In this document: in pieces, positions 35,941 to 48,788 of the stretch
Position numbering within the stretch: position 1 is the stretch's first letter
How the letters are laid out: each line of letters starts with the position of its first letter
DNA from: Chromobotia macracanthus
Taxonomy: Eukaryota > Chordata > Actinopteri > Cypriniformes > Botiidae
Direction: 5' to 3'
NCBI GenBank assembly: GCA_036877525.1
Contig: JAZGTH010000041.1
Coordinates: 868,001 to 932,000, forward strand
DNA: 64,000 bases
The notes under the pieces: model-generated
The model's database searches: none
Seen by the model: only the letters and a program-made list of their open reading frames with translations
Told to the model about the DNA's origin: nothing
Made by a program: the position numbers and the translations under genes

Positions 35941-36780
35941 GTTTTGTTATTATTAACATTTAACACTTATGTGGCTGTATTAAACCAATAACAGAGCAAA
36001 AAGCATTTGACAAATCATTTATCTCACTCTATTAACATTGTTATTATTGCAATGAAACTTTTAAGTATAGACAAAAACCCTTTTGTATAGAAAAAAACAT
36101 TTAACAGGCTACTGCAATGACATTAAGGATATAGTTACTTAAGCATTAATGTTATTATTAAAAAAGACAGATTCCCAAAATCTTTAAAGCAATTAACATG
36201 TTTTTAAATTAATAATACAAATTGACAATAAATAAAAAAGACATACAGAAATAAATAATGGGACTGTTCATTGTCACAGGTGCACTGTAATATGCCAAAT
36301 AGTGCTGAATGGCAAACACCTCTTGAAAATAAAAAGACAGAATATGTGCATACAGGTGAGTTGACTTACAGACTTATCCCTGATTAACTGCTAACTTTGC
36401 CCTCTTATATCAATCCCAGAAACATTACAGTGGAACAGTGTCCTGTTGGGGTTAAAGACCTTGAAATGCAGTTATGACTTGACAGTTCATGAAGAAGCTG
36501 TGTTCAGGTGCACCAAATAACTTCTTAAAGAAAAAGAAATGTTGGGAAAAAATCCAACAATCCAAATCACATTGCAGAACTTTTTCTCAAATTGGCCAAA
36601 AAAAGATCAACCTAACAACGAACCACATCCATCAACCAGTTATGTTTTATTTGCAATGTTCTGCCCAGTGTTATTGACAGCAGCTAGCAGACAAGATATA
36701 GTAATGCAGTACTTGCGTATATACAAACAGTATACAGAGTACTTACTGTTGAGTTAAGATATTTGTAAGAAAAAATTCTT
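35941..36780. other. AT-rich spacer, nothing recognised
   Basis: No exon, RNA gene or recognisable element seen. Confidence 0.5.
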
Positions 36781-36784
36781 TTCT

Positions 36785-38350
36785 GTCAGTTGATGTTGTG
36801 TCGACGTAGTGGCACTAAGGGTCGAGGAGGTGGCTCTTTCCCCTTTGAGGGAGAAGGGCATTTGTATCAACTACCTCGATGACTGGCTCATTCTGGCCCA
36901 CTCTAGAGAACAGTGAGTGCACAAGGATGTAGTGAGTGCACAAGGATGTAGTTCCCAAGCACCTGGATCCCCTTTTGTCTCAATCAGACTTAGTTCCTGG
37001 AACTGATGCTCCTCTCAACAGCTCCTCCGGCAGATTTCCCTGAGGAAGGCACAATCTGGCACGACAGGCCAGACGTTTTGATCCTCCATGTCTGGTCTCT
37101 GGATGGGACACGGAAGACCTAGGTGATTTACAGCCGCCGGTATTAAACACTATCACTCATACCATACCCCCCTCTGCCATGTAGCTCTACACCCCAAAGT
37201 GGCATCTTTTCATGAACTGGTGTTCTTCCTCAAAGGGAAGACCCACAGACATGCCCCATCGAATTACAGTTGTCTCCCTCCACCCTGAAGGTGTACATAG
37301 TAATCAGATTTCTTAGATTTCTCAGGTTGAACCCTATAAGGATGCACCCAGTACCCTTTTGGGATATCTTTTTTGGCCTTACGCCTCTTAGGAGTCCTCC
37401 CTTCCAGCTATTAGAGTCAGTAGGTCACTCCTGACCTCGCTCAATTCTATTAAGATGGGATCTGCAAGCACTGTCTGGGTTTATTGAGTGCCTCCAGTTT
37501 GGACCAGAATTTTCTCACATTACTTTGAGGCCTTCATCTGGGCTACGTGCCCAAGGTTTCCGTAACTCCCTCAGAGAGCAAGTGGTGAACCTGCAGGCCC
37601 TCCCACAGTCAGAGGAAAACCCAGTCCTATCCCTACTGTGTCCAGTATGCGCTTTGCATATTTAACTGGACAACACAGAGGTGTTCAGAAAATCTGAGCA
37701 GCTCTTCATTTGATTTGGAGGTCAGCAGAAGAAGAAGACGGTCTTCAAACAGAGGCGATCCCAACTGATTTGACCAGAAGACACATTCTGCAAATGACCT
37801 TCTAGAAGCTTAAAATTTTGTCCCTTCTGTATGGTTAGCTTTACACCTTATTAGTGCATTGAAGGTAATGGATTCTATGATGACTTGCTCAGGCACACTA
37901 TGCTTGCCAGCAGCTGCACCACGAATCCACAGCACGGTTCAGTCATTGTGGCACTTAGTATAGGGACCCCAAGTGTCATTACAACGTCAAGTGAGCGACA
38001 GAAAGGCAATGTTCACTTACATATGTAACCTCTGTTCCCTGGTGGAGGGAATGAGTCATTGTGTCCCTCCTGCCACAACATTAAACTGGCCGCTGATGGC
38101 TGGGTATGTCTTGGCTCCTTAACACAAACCTGAATGAGTGGTGCACGCCATCTCCCATTTTTATCTGGGGCAGACTCTGGCATACAAATTTGAATCGCCA
38201 ATTCCTATTGGCACTTATTTTTTAAGACCAATTGTCATTGCCATTTTTTATAAGAAACAGAGTGATCGGTCTCCTAAGGTCAAACCCATAGTGTCACTAC
38301 ATTGAAATATTGCCTCCGAAAATGAGGTAACATACATAACTGAGACGTTT
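36785..38350 (+). mobile_element. DIRS-like retrotransposon fragment (RT end, recombinase, terminus)
   Basis: Starts inside the reverse transcriptase: near 36850-36910 the plus strand reads EKGICINYLDDWLILAHSREQ in short blocks, the YLDDWLIL motif of DIRS-like RT. Recombinase linker sequence follows (DPPCLVSGWDTED near 37080-37120). Broken recombinase blocks then continue (RDLQALSGFIECLQF, LRPSSGLRAQGFRNSLREQVVNLQ). The right end at 38010-38347 has the same palindromic terminal design as the copy at 7316 (TTACATATGTAACC ... GGTAACATACATAAC). Confidence 0.75.
38012..38350. repeat. DIRS-like terminal inverted repeat region
   Basis: ACTTACATATGTAACC with TGTTCCCTGGTGGAGGGAA at the left is partly complementary to GAGGTAACATACATAAC at the right, followed by TGAGACGTTT. 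The same TGAGACGTTT closes the third DIRS-like copy at 55927-55936. Confidence 0.65.
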
Positions 38351-38419
38351 CTTATGGTCTTCTAATGCTTCTAAGAGTTTCTTCCATTTAGCAAATAATT
38401 CATCAGATTGTATGAATTT

Positions 38420-39900
38420 TATATTAAAGAAAATTGCACAACTAAATGTAAGTGTTTTGAGGAAAGATAACATCTTATGGGACAGGGGTATAAGGGATTT
38501 ACAATAATACTATAAATACACAAAATACACAAAATATACACAGTACAAATACCTGAAAATTACACAATGAAAGACAATGAGAAAGACAGAAAAATCTGGT
38601 CTGGATAAAGTCCAGATCCAGCTGACTACAGGACCTTGGGGAAATGAAAGACAGACAGATTTAGTGTGGGGCTCTGTTCTTATGGGAATTGTTCCCAGTT
38701 CCAGTTTGCCTAATTAATGCAGCCTAACAATCCCTTAAGGGATTTGAGTAAAAAATCCATCCATAGGACTATGTGCAGGCTAGAATAAAGACGTGGGTCT
38801 TAAACTGTCACTGCCTCCTGGACAATATTTGGGAAGACTATTCCAGAGTTTGGACACCAAATATGAATAGGATCTACCACCCGCGGTTAATTAAAAGGTT
38901 TTGGGTATTATAAACTGGCCAGGATTTTCTGATCACAGTGAAGGTAAAGGACTGTAATACAAAAATTAAGTTTTGATCATTTTGGTCATGAATGCAGGAA
39001 TTAATTTTTCGTTGACGCTTTATTTCTGGTTATTTAGCCACTGTATCAAATAAATATCTAGGGTTGTGTTTATTTTTTTCTGACAGATTTGAAAAGTCAG
39101 CAAATATGAAGCGTTTAAGGCCTTTAATCTGAAACACCTTCCATGCTGTATGGAATACCTCTAGTTTGTTTGCTTCCAGTTACACTCCATTTTTCAGGCT
39201 GCTTTTTTAGGATGTGGATATGCTCATTATACCACAGTGTTGGGCTGCTGTCCTTTAGCTTCTTTTGAGTGTAGAGGAGCAACTTTGTCTAAGGTCCAAG
39301 TGAAGAGGGAGTTAACGTTTTCTGTTGTGCTATCAAGGTTTTTAAAATTTTAAAAATTTTAAATTTTAAAATATCCGTTACACTAAGGAACTGAGACTGT
39401 TCAGGTTGATTGTTGTACCCGAACAATCTTAAGCGGCAGAAGTTATTGTTCCATTGTATTTGAAGCAAGGAGCTGATTTTGCAACCATAAGTAAATGCAT
39501 TAAACAGGACACCAGATAATGATCTGGAATGTATTTGATCTGCTGCAGAATATTAATGTCATTTACATTTACACCATAGGACAGTATTAAATCTAAGGTA
39601 TGATTATAACAATAAGTGGGTACATGTTATGAAACACAGATAGAGTTTAAAATGTCTTTGAAAGCCAATCACAATGCATCTTTTTCATTATCCACATTGA
39701 TGTTAAAATCACCAACAATTAAGACTTGATCTGTGGCAAATTCTGTGGAAAACTCAAAAAAATTCTTTGACAGAGTCTGTGTGGTTCCCTGGTGGACTGT
39801 AGAAAATAGCCAGTAGAAATTACAAACTCGGTTTATCATTTGCACCAGATGAAGTTATTTTAAGCACCATTATTGTGATGTCTGTGACAGCTAGCAGATG
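38420..39900 (-). mobile_element. L2/Rex-type LINE, reverse transcriptase core deleted
   Basis: Minus strand, 5' to 3': endonuclease block (FYSPPGNHTDSVKEFF, DQVLIVGDFNINVDNE, NHTLDLILSYGVNV), then the pre-RT linker (KDSSPTLWYNEHIHILKKQ, NKHNPRYLFDTVA). It jumps at about 39010 directly to C-terminal text (EKLIPAFMT, GGRSYSYLVSKLWNSLPN) with no RT motifs A-C. The 3' tail at 38470-38790 (CTGACTACAGGACCTTGGGG in plus reading) is shared with 57720-57850. Confidence 0.72.
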
Positions 39901-40350
39901 GTTGGTTAAGTCAGTCTGTCTGCTTCCAGACCTGGGCCCCAGTTATTAGTATTAGTAGTATTAATAACACAACTATGTGCCAAATTTCTGGTATGAAAGA
40001 GCAGCACCAACCCTAGAGAGATCATCACTTTACAAAATTCCACTTTTCAATGGAATGTAGCTGTGGGCATAACCAGGACTATTAAGTTTATAACAAAAAA
40101 ATAAATCTAGGCAAGGTGATCAGGGCCCTAACATGAAGTGCACCATGCCTTATCCCACATATTACATCTCTACATACCAAATAAATAAATAAAGTATTTT
40201 TTTAATGATTTAAAAGTTTAATGATTAATAGGTCATGCAACTGAATGATATTAATAACATGAACATTAATACAAAACCATGGCATAAACTTTAATGACAT
40301 AAACATTAATAACATAAAACACAGCCCAGCTTTGTAAGAAATCGGGTGTG
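39901..40350. other. AT-rich spacer, nothing recognised
   Basis: Includes a tandem-like ATTAATAACAT patch at 40225-40320 and nothing else identifiable. Confidence 0.5.
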
Positions 40351-40359
40351 TGAGAATTT

Positions 40360-40510
40360 ATCTGTAGCTGGTAGAGCAGGATGCCAGCAACAGCAATCAT
40401 TTGGGGTTTTAATCCCAGGGGACACACACACTGATGTATGTAATGTAAAGCTTGAATACACTGTAAGTCACATTAAATTAAAGCCTTTGCGAAGTTCATA
40501 AATGTAATTT
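40360..40510 (+). repeat. degenerate tRNA-derived SINE
   Basis: CTGTAGCTGGTAGAGCA resembles a tRNA A-box region and TTTTAATCCCAGGGGA the worn B-box region. These are followed by TTGAATACACTGTAAGTC and the same order of tail motifs as the SINE at 46580. Heavily diverged. Confidence 0.5.
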
Positions 40511-40519
40511 TTGATTACA

Positions 40520-42150
40520 GTTTTGTGACTGACCAAGTATTCTAGAGACCAAGTATTCAGTGTAATCAAAAAAAAATGTTTTGCTTCTTACTAGATATTT
40601 CATTGGGACAAGATTCCTTCCATCGCTCAACTGAACCATTTTTAATTGCCAAGGAATTTAAGGCTAAAAAGTCAATAAATGAGTTCTGGCACAAATGATG
40701 ACAGACAGAACAAGATATGTTTTGACTGTTAGCTTCTCAGTTATGATATACAAACACAAACACTTAAAAGACTAGGCTGACAAGTTAAACAATGCAAAAT
40801 TCAATAATAATAGGGTTTGAGATATGGTGAATCAACTTGTTTTATGACAAACATACCTAATCCCTCCAATTACATGGAAAGAATTGGATCATTGTTTTGC
40901 TATCTGAGAAAGGGATACTTGACAGAAACAAAAAATCTGGCAACACTTGCAAGCAAAGAAATGAAAGTAGACGAGGGTGCAGTTTATATTACCAGCATTT
41001 TTCTGATACGAGTAAAATTCCACAGAAAACCCACAACAGTGAATTAAAAATAAGGTATGACTGACACAATGTACATTTTAATCTAATTCATCCTGAAAGT
41101 AAAAAAAAAGTGCAATATGTGGCTACCCTTACAAAATAAATATAAATAGTTAAGTAAGTATTTTTATGAGTAAAATTCTTTTAGAATTATATAGGCTGAA
41201 TAAGCTGAAGCAAAATTAGCAAACAAGTACACAAAAAAATGCAAAAGAAATAAAACAAAATAGGGAGTAAAAATCCACAGTCTAGAGGCAAAGGCTTAAG
41301 ATCACAGGCAGGACTGTCATAAAGACTATTGTCCTCTGGTGTAGCAAAATACACATGGTGTATTTATGTCCAAATGCATATGGTGGAAAATATCTACAGT
41401 AAGCTGGAGGAGCAGGTTTTTGAACCAGGTGTGCAGATCTGTGGCTAAAAACCTGTCTCTTACATGAATACCTGACATGATGTTTGATCTATTAAAAAAT
41501 ACTAACCCTTTCTCCTCTCTCCCAAAAGGTATCACCTCTATTAAGCATTGAATTGTTGTAATCTTGGTAATTGTAACTGTGTATAGCTGATGTTAGTGCC
41601 TCCTTTGGAGAAAAGCGTCCATTAAATGCTTAAATATAAATTTAACTGGCAACATTTCAGTACTATCAGTATATCATAACAACAATAGCACTAATGCAAC
41701 ATGCATAAAATAGTTAGGTGTTAGGTGTTATTATACCTAATATTATATTATACCTAATAATATTATTATACCTAATAGTTAGATATAATTTTGACATAAA
41801 ATAACCTTGTGATAAATATTTACATCTGTTGCACCTTCTAAAACTACAAGTGACAATTAACACATCATTAACGTTACTATGGTTACAAACTTGTCTGGAA
41901 ACAAACTTGCTTTACTGATGCATACATTCACCATATCACCATACCAATACTGTCTCTTACATGTTGTAACTATTGTGATAATTTGTTGATTATTTTAATA
42001 ATTCATTCTTGATGAAACGAAACCTTTAATAGTCAATAGTTAATTTTCATACCTGAAGGCCTATTATTTAGCAGTAGCCTTTTTATTAGACACACTATTG
42101 TCACAACATATTTCTTTTTCACAAATTTATTTGGCATTGAACCGCGAACA
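40520..42150. other. AT-rich spacer
   Basis: No gene recognised. 41695-41770 contains short TTAGGTGTTATTATACC/TAATATTAT reiterations. 41600-41630 has AAGCGTCCATTAAATGC, possibly another worn SINE/LINE tail. Confidence 0.5.
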
Positions 42151-42179
42151 ATTATAATTGTATATATTTTTATTATTGG

Positions 42180-44790
42180 GGTCAAGGAGGCGGAGGTCTT
42201 CTTCTTTTTCCACTCTTGACTTATGGCAGCCCATAGAACCGCATAGTAAAAAGTTGTGAAATTTGGTACAACCACACCAGTTTTGGAGTCCCTAACACAA
42301 TCCCTCTAGTGGCACCAACTGTACAAAGTTTCAATTACGTTTGTGCTAATAAACAAACTGGAAGCAAAATGATTTTTTTTGGCTCATGATGATTCCAATG
42401 CATCATATGTCATTTACCATCATGAAAATTTTCCATTTTTAATTTTTTGAAAAACCTACTTTTTCAAACTCCTAGGGCAGTTGTCCGATTTAAAATGCTA
42501 TATTTTATGAACGTGTTGCTGTAGCATTACCAAACTCGGAATGAGTCTTTGACACAATGCCCTGACGGTACTCAAAAAGTTTCTGGCTGTCCGCCATTTT
42601 GATTTTCTTAAAAAACTACTTTTTTAAACTCCTTCTAGGCCGTTTGTTCAATTTCCACCAAAACTGAATTGTATCATAACAGAAAAGTTATGAAATTTGG
42701 CACATAGATAAAGGATAGTTTTCATACTGAAATGTTTTCATAACAGATTAAAAGTCTCTACCTCAAACTCTCTAACGCAACAGTTCAAACTTTCAATTAT
42801 GTTTATGCTCATAACTTTTTAAACTGTAAGTCATAGAAACAAAACTCTTATTTCCTCTATTTCCTTGGTTTATGACGATTCAAATGCATCCCATGACATC
42901 ATTATCCATAATAAAAATGTTCCCGCCATTTTGAATAATTTTAAAAAAAACCTACTTCTTTTAAATTCCTTCTAGGGCGCTTGTCTGTTTTGAACAAAAT
43001 GGTTTATGTATCATATAGAGACACCCCTGACAAAAAGTTATTATAATGAATTTAATGAAGAGCACGCAATAATGGATATGAGGCTGTATCTTGGCAAAGC
43101 TTTGGTGTATTGACATGAAACATGGTACATGCCATCACAGGCATGACCTGAGGGTGCATGCACACTTTCATCACAGTGCCACTTACTGGTCCAGAAATGT
43201 CAAAAATGACTATTTTTGCTTATAAGTTTTGAATGTCTATCCATATCTGATGTTATATGGTCGCACATTTTCAATTATGCCGTAAAATGCCGTATTTAAC
43301 AAACGCAGTTGCATATTGTTACAAAACTTTGTATGGTTCATCGCCATATTCTGAAGTGACCATCAAAGTTAAGGGCTAGCTAGGGGGACCACTAGGGCCC
43401 CCTAGTGGTCAAAAGACATAACAACATTTGCAATAATCCTCATAACGTGATTGCAATAACATATTTTTTAATAACCTTTTATAATAACCTACATTTTCAA
43501 ACTCTTCCTACAGTGTTTGTCTGATTCGCATACAACTTGGTATGTAGCATGTAGAAACAATAAACAATGATTGAATTTGTGTCAATTACTCAAATTGTTA
43601 TTATAAATTGTTCTTATACCATGTTAATAAATATGACGGCTTGCATACGCAATGGACTTCAGGCTGAATCTTTGTACAACTTTTGTGTATTGACTTGAAA
43701 GGTGTCATTGTCACAACATCCTGACCAACTCATAAAAATTGGCCATGACGGCACCACCTATTAGCCAGAAGTTATAAATCATTTTATTGTGTTGTAATGG
43801 GTTTTATTTTATTAAATAAAATTATTTTATTTTATTTAACAGCTTTTCCTAATCTTATTTGTCTCAATCTCATTGATGTCCAAAAAAGCATCACTTGGTG
43901 CCATTGATGGGCTTGACCCTGTAATTGCTGCTTTCAGCTATATTTAGTGGTTCTTGTGAAGCCAAGCATCACTATTACTCTCCTGCATACTTCTTCCTTC
44001 TTTTTCTGGGCAAAATGTCTACACGCTACTCGTCCCACATGGTATGTCACAGACCTATGAATGAGGTATCAAATCGACCGGCTTATTGTAGAGGGGTGTG
44101 CCATGACTTTTATAAGCAATCAGGTGTACAATGTTTTTAGGGCATATGAAAAGTCAGTGAAAAATCATAGACTTAACACTGGGCTGAATTTTATGACTTT
44201 ATAGCTCTGCATCAGAATGTTGTAGAGACTTGAAGGTGGGCTCATATCCCTTGGCTTAGTAAGCAGCAACAAATGGTGACATTTCAACTTTATAGCCATG
44301 CCCTAGCAACCAGTTACAGTACCCTAGCAACCACCCCATTGACTTCCATTAAAAATGTGAGAGGCATCAGAACATCATAGAGAAAAGTGGGTGGCCTCTT
44401 TTGACTCAGACTGGCAAGTAGTCTTTAATTATTACCATGGAAATTGTCCAGCCATGCCCTAGCAACCATTTAGAGCACCCTACCAACCAACATGAATTAG
44501 CTATATCACAGCACCAAAACATCATAGAGACATGGAAGTTCGCTCTTTTGATTCACACACATATCAGTCTATTGTTTTACCCTGTTAAATCCATTCAATT
44601 TTTTTGCAAAACCTAGTTTTGCAAACTAGTCCTAGATTTTTCAACCAATTGGAACCAAACCAATGCTGAAAGATTTTCAACTAGAAAATTGGCATGCAGT
44701 GTCTTTCTCCAAGGTGTCATGATGGTATATGATGTCATTTGATTATCTTAAAAAACATGGCCACCATTTTTAGAATTTTGAAGTGAGTAA
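42180..44790. repeat. long unclassified repeat with recurring internal motif
   Basis: A motif of the form GCCATTTTGA..TTT....AAAACCTACTTTTTCAAACTCCT.CTAGG.CGTTTGTC recurs in worn form at about 42430-42490, 42595-42650, 42925-42985, 43480-43515 and 44600-44640. Between copies are AAAAGTTATGAAATTTGG-like and ATGACGATTCAAATGCATC-like blocks, also repeated. The later part has CTAGCAACCA reiterations. No coding capacity was found. It resembles a fish repeat I know by sight, but I cannot name its superfamily. Confidence 0.55.
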
Positions 44791-45885
44791 GGCAAGCCAG
44801 GCACAATGCCACGTGAGGTCACACTCTTGGCATAGCCCTTGTGACAGTTCTGTCTGTGTTTGACATTGTGCATCTTCCCTGCAGAGTGGATGGTCCCATG
44901 GCCCATTTAACATCTCTGTTGTCAGGGTTTAGCTAATGATGTTGTGGTTTGCAGTCTATGCAATGTCTAAACTTGACTTAGTACTGTTTTCCAATGGCTA
45001 CAGAATGCAGCTTGTAATGCTGTAAAAAAAATGTAAATAATAATAATTCAGTGTCTTGCACAGACTGATCATTTCACAATATAATACCTCAATATATTAT
45101 AATAGGACTCTTTAATGAATCACAAAGGACAACAGTTTCAGCTAAATCTTTTCTTCTATTAAAGAATAAAATTACATACATCTTGGCCTGAGGTGATAGC
45201 AAAATTTCGTTTGATTAAGTTTGTAAAAAGTAAAAATGATCAGCATGTAACTATTGATTGCATATCTGTCAATTAAATGGTTTACGTGTGTGAAATGTTT
45301 TTTTATGTGTTAGCAGTGAAAATTTACTTTTGGGAAATACAACAAATTACCTGAATTTGAAACTCAAGGGCTGCCTTATACAAAACATAGAATGATAGGC
45401 CCATATTTGCAGGACCTGTTAGTCAGCATATGCAAAGAGCATCAAAATGTAGCATTCGATTAACACCAATTGAGAGCCCAAGTTATGTATAAATACATAT
45501 GTTTACGGTCCATAGTATTGCAGCATAGCTAGATAAGCGGTTCTCTGCTTGAAAATATAATGTTCTTATGTTTGTATTTCTTAGCAATGTGTTAGATCAT
45601 ACTTCAGCTGATTACTTTTAATATGTTTTAGAAACATATAGTAGCAAAAACATATGAACCTAATCTTGCTTTGTAACTTGCAGTACAATTATAGTTCTAA
45701 TTGAGTAGTTGGTTTAGTTGGGTAAATTGTAGTCAGTAACCTGGCCACCTCTGGAAAGTTTTTGGCATTGATAAAGTTAAATCCCCTTTAACTAAACAAG
45801 AAAACTCAATGACACCTCTATGACAAAATGAAAAAAAAAAATTCCTTTAGGCAGACGCCTTGGCCTTCCTAAATCTAAAAGCCAT
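44791..45885. other. AT-rich spacer, nothing recognised
   Basis: No exon, RNA gene or named element found on either strand. Confidence 0.5.
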
Positions 45886-46300
45886 TTCTCAATTCCAAGA
45901 ACGCAAAGAACGGACTCGCGTCCTTAAGCAGTTGGACTACAAACTCGCGAGGATGTGAGGACGCGGAACGGGTATTACGCAAATGGAACAGGAGTACTTG
46001 ATGCCATCACCCAGCTCGTCGTGGGAATACGTGCGACCCATTTATCTTTATTTAATGAAATATTTAATGAAATATGATATAAAACAACACTTTTTCTTTT
46101 CGTTCTCATTTAAAATATTAAAGGTTCGTGCAACACCTGCCTACTCAGAAAATCTTCATTGCATTTATAATAAGGTGAAATATGATGTAAAACACAACTA
46201 CTTGTTATACACGTTATACAAGTTTGCACATTCTGAAACAAAGATGAGCAAAGCATCCATAATTCATTGACTCCACACGCTCGTACCACAAAATCTTTTT
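45886..46300. repeat. possible DNA-transposon fragment with CpG-rich end
   Basis: 45886-46000 (TTTCTCAATTCCAAGAACGC, ACGGACTCGCGTCC, AACTCGCGAGGATG, GAGGACGCGGAACG) is abruptly CpG-rich in AT-rich DNA and resembles the end of a fish DNA transposon. No transposase and no opposite terminus were recognised. Confidence 0.35.
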
Positions 46301-46579
46301 AAATGTTGCCCTCTGGTGGACGCCTCACCACACTGCAGCCAATAATATCTAGACAGAAGTAGCTTCTTACCCCAGGCCATCTTCCTCAAGAACAGTTAAC
46401 TGTCCCACAAGGCCTCTCTTAGTGCAATACTGCCACTGTTTATGTAATAATGTCATATGTTATTCCAATTTTATTTATTTATAATACCTTTACATATTGT
46501 CACCTCTTTAGCACATTGCAATGATACTGTTGCTAAGCGCAGGTTACATGTAACAATAAACAATAGAGTCTAAACCCTG

Positions 46580-46730
46580 TTCTCCTGTAGCTCAGTGGTA
46601 GAGCATTGCGTTAGCAGCGCAAGAGGTCTTGGGTTCGATTCCCAGGGAGTACATGTACTAAGAAAATCTATAACTTCAATGCACTGTAAGTCGCTTTGGA
46701 TAAAAGCATCTGCCAAATGTAAAAAAAAAA
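46580..46730 (+). repeat. tRNA-Ala-derived SINE
   Basis: The 5' part is tRNA-like: A box TAGCTCAGTGGTAGAGCA, anticodon arm GCG-TTAGCAG-CGC (anticodon AGC, Ala) and B box GGTTCGATTCC. A 3' tail follows (CACTGTAAGTCGCTTTGGATAAAAGCATCTGCCAAATG) ending in a run of A. The tail matches the 3' end of the LINE at 51900-51945, as in SINEs mobilised by a partner LINE. The tRNA part lacks a full acceptor stem, so it is not called as a tRNA gene. Confidence 0.88.
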
Positions 46731-47478
46731 ATTGTATTGGTTGACAATAGATTTTTTTGCAATGTGCATGTCATTTGCTGCCAGATAGACTGCAAACACA
46801 CTGCTGTTAAAAAAATGTCTTATTAATGTCTTAAATGTCTTAGTATTTTGTTAGGGAGCTGCTACAATCTAGACTTTTGAAAACATTTCTAATAATTCTG
46901 ATAACATTATATTCAGTTCTAGCGGAAACTGTGATCCATGGTGATTCCTAAAATGCAAGTCAATGGGTGCCATGTCTTTAATGCTGCAATCTGTAACTTT
47001 TTTGGTTAAAAATAAAGTGTTAAAAGTGAAACAAGCTGCCTTAATGAAGCATTCTGTGGTATATTACTGCAGCGAAGATGTGCTGATGTAAATGATGCTG
47101 TGTAAATGGTTTCCACCTAAAGCGGAGGATGAATGGAGTACAATTTTTCAGGTCATGGTTCCAAAGCCAACCGCAGGTATTGAATGTAGCACACAATCAT
47201 GTATTATACAACTTTCAGTTCATGATTACCTTGATAATGAACGATAATCATGTCTCAAGATGGTCCCAAGTACGGCTGCTATGTTGCATGCTCCTGCAAC
47301 TTGTGACATTGTTTAATGTTATTTTGTGTTTTTACTTTTATTTGTCCTTATTGTGGATGTTATCAGTATTATTATGTATGACCGTCAGACTTGTGACCCC
47401 CCATGTTTTAAAATGTCAACTATTGTTCCAGTGCCCAGGTACCCCAAAGTAACATGTCTAAATGAATAGCGCCTGGGT
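46731..47478. other. spacer, nothing recognised
   Basis: No supported gene or element. Confidence 0.5.
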
Positions 47479-47479
47479 A

Positions 47480-48415
47480 TTTTAATCTCATAGTGAGTAA
47501 ATGCTTGGAGAAGATGTCCTTCAAGTCTCTCAATGTTACCTGACACCATGGGCAGTTCGCTTACAAGACACCCTGGACAGTTCGCCTACCACCAGAACCA
47601 TCAGGTTACTGATGATGCAATAGCCCTGACACTGCCCTCTCCCATCTGGAAAACAGAGACACCTATGTGAGAATGCTATTTATGGATTACAGCTCAGCAT
47701 TCAACATCATTGTTCCCTCTAAGCTGGACAGAAAGCTTTGAAACCTGTATCTGGATAACTTAATCTATAACTGGATTCTGTGCTTCCTGTCTGACTGGTG
47801 ACAGGTGGTTAGACTGGGCAGCAACACTTCATCATCACTCACACTCAGTACTGGTGCTCCTCAGTGATGTGTGCTGAGTCTTCTTTTTTACTCCCTCAAC
47901 CTGCATGACTGTGTGAAATTTCCAAATGAGACAACAGTTGTTGATCTCATCACCCATGGCAATGAGATTGAATATGATGAGGTCAGAACCCTGACACAAG
48001 GGTGCCAGGAAAACTGCCTTTCCCTCAACATTGCCAAGACTAAGGAGCTGATAGTGGACTGCAGGAAAGAAAAAGAAGTACATGCCCCCATCACCAACAA
48101 TAGTGATACGGTGGAAAGGGTCAGCTTATTTAAGTTTCAGGGCATGCACATTACTGAGGACATAACATAGACAGAGCACACACAGAAGATCATGAAGAAG
48201 GCTTAGCAGCAACCTTTTCTTCCTCAGACAGCTGATGAAGTTCATCTTTAGTACATGCATCCTCAGGATACTTTCTGTAGTACAGGTGTAGAAAGTCCTA
48301 ACTCGTGGCACCACAGTCTGGTTTGGGAACTGCACTCCCCTTAATTGCAAAGCACAATAGAGGGTAAAGTGATCTGCACAACACATCACTGGAATTGAAC
48401 TCCCTTCCCTCCATT
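47480..48415 (+). pseudogene. second Rex/CR1-group LINE reverse transcriptase fragment
   Basis: Same family as 27062-29078 but much older. RMLFMDYSSAFNIIVPSKLD (motif A, in two blocks), a STGAPQ..VLSLLF-like motif B with a stop, and the motif C region all have stops or are altered. From 47871 an open stretch reads VVDLITHGNEIEYDEVRTL, CLSLNIAKTKELIVD and ERVSLFKFQGMHITED. It ends near IGTELPSLH without a LINE 3' UTR, so it is truncated at both ends. Confidence 0.8.
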
Positions 48416-48788
48416 GAATTTAATTGAATCAAACCATTTCTTTTGGTCATCTATGGAATCGATGTAGCATCAAATTAAAGTCATGCCATGCATGCCAGCT
48501 AGCCGGAAAATGGCTAGCTGTAGCTGTTTGCTAGAAGGAAGTTTGAACTACTTTGCACTTCATAAGGTAAGCTCTGTTAATTTGCTGTTAGTGTGTAGCC
48601 ATCTGGGTGGAGTTTCAGCTAACACCTCCAGACATTTTTGAGCCTTGAACTTGTTAATTGAGTAGGTGGGCTCAGCTGTGAATCAATCAGTGAGCCACAT
48701 ATTAGTTAACACAAACTGGAGCGGCAGCCCTCGTGTGTAGCCCTCCTCGTGTGAAGACATACAAGTGTAAAGACCCACAACTCAACCT

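Noticed and set aside
46580..46655. tRNA-Ala gene
   Set aside because: A and B boxes and an AGC anticodon loop are present, but there is no closed acceptor stem and it is fused to a SINE tail.
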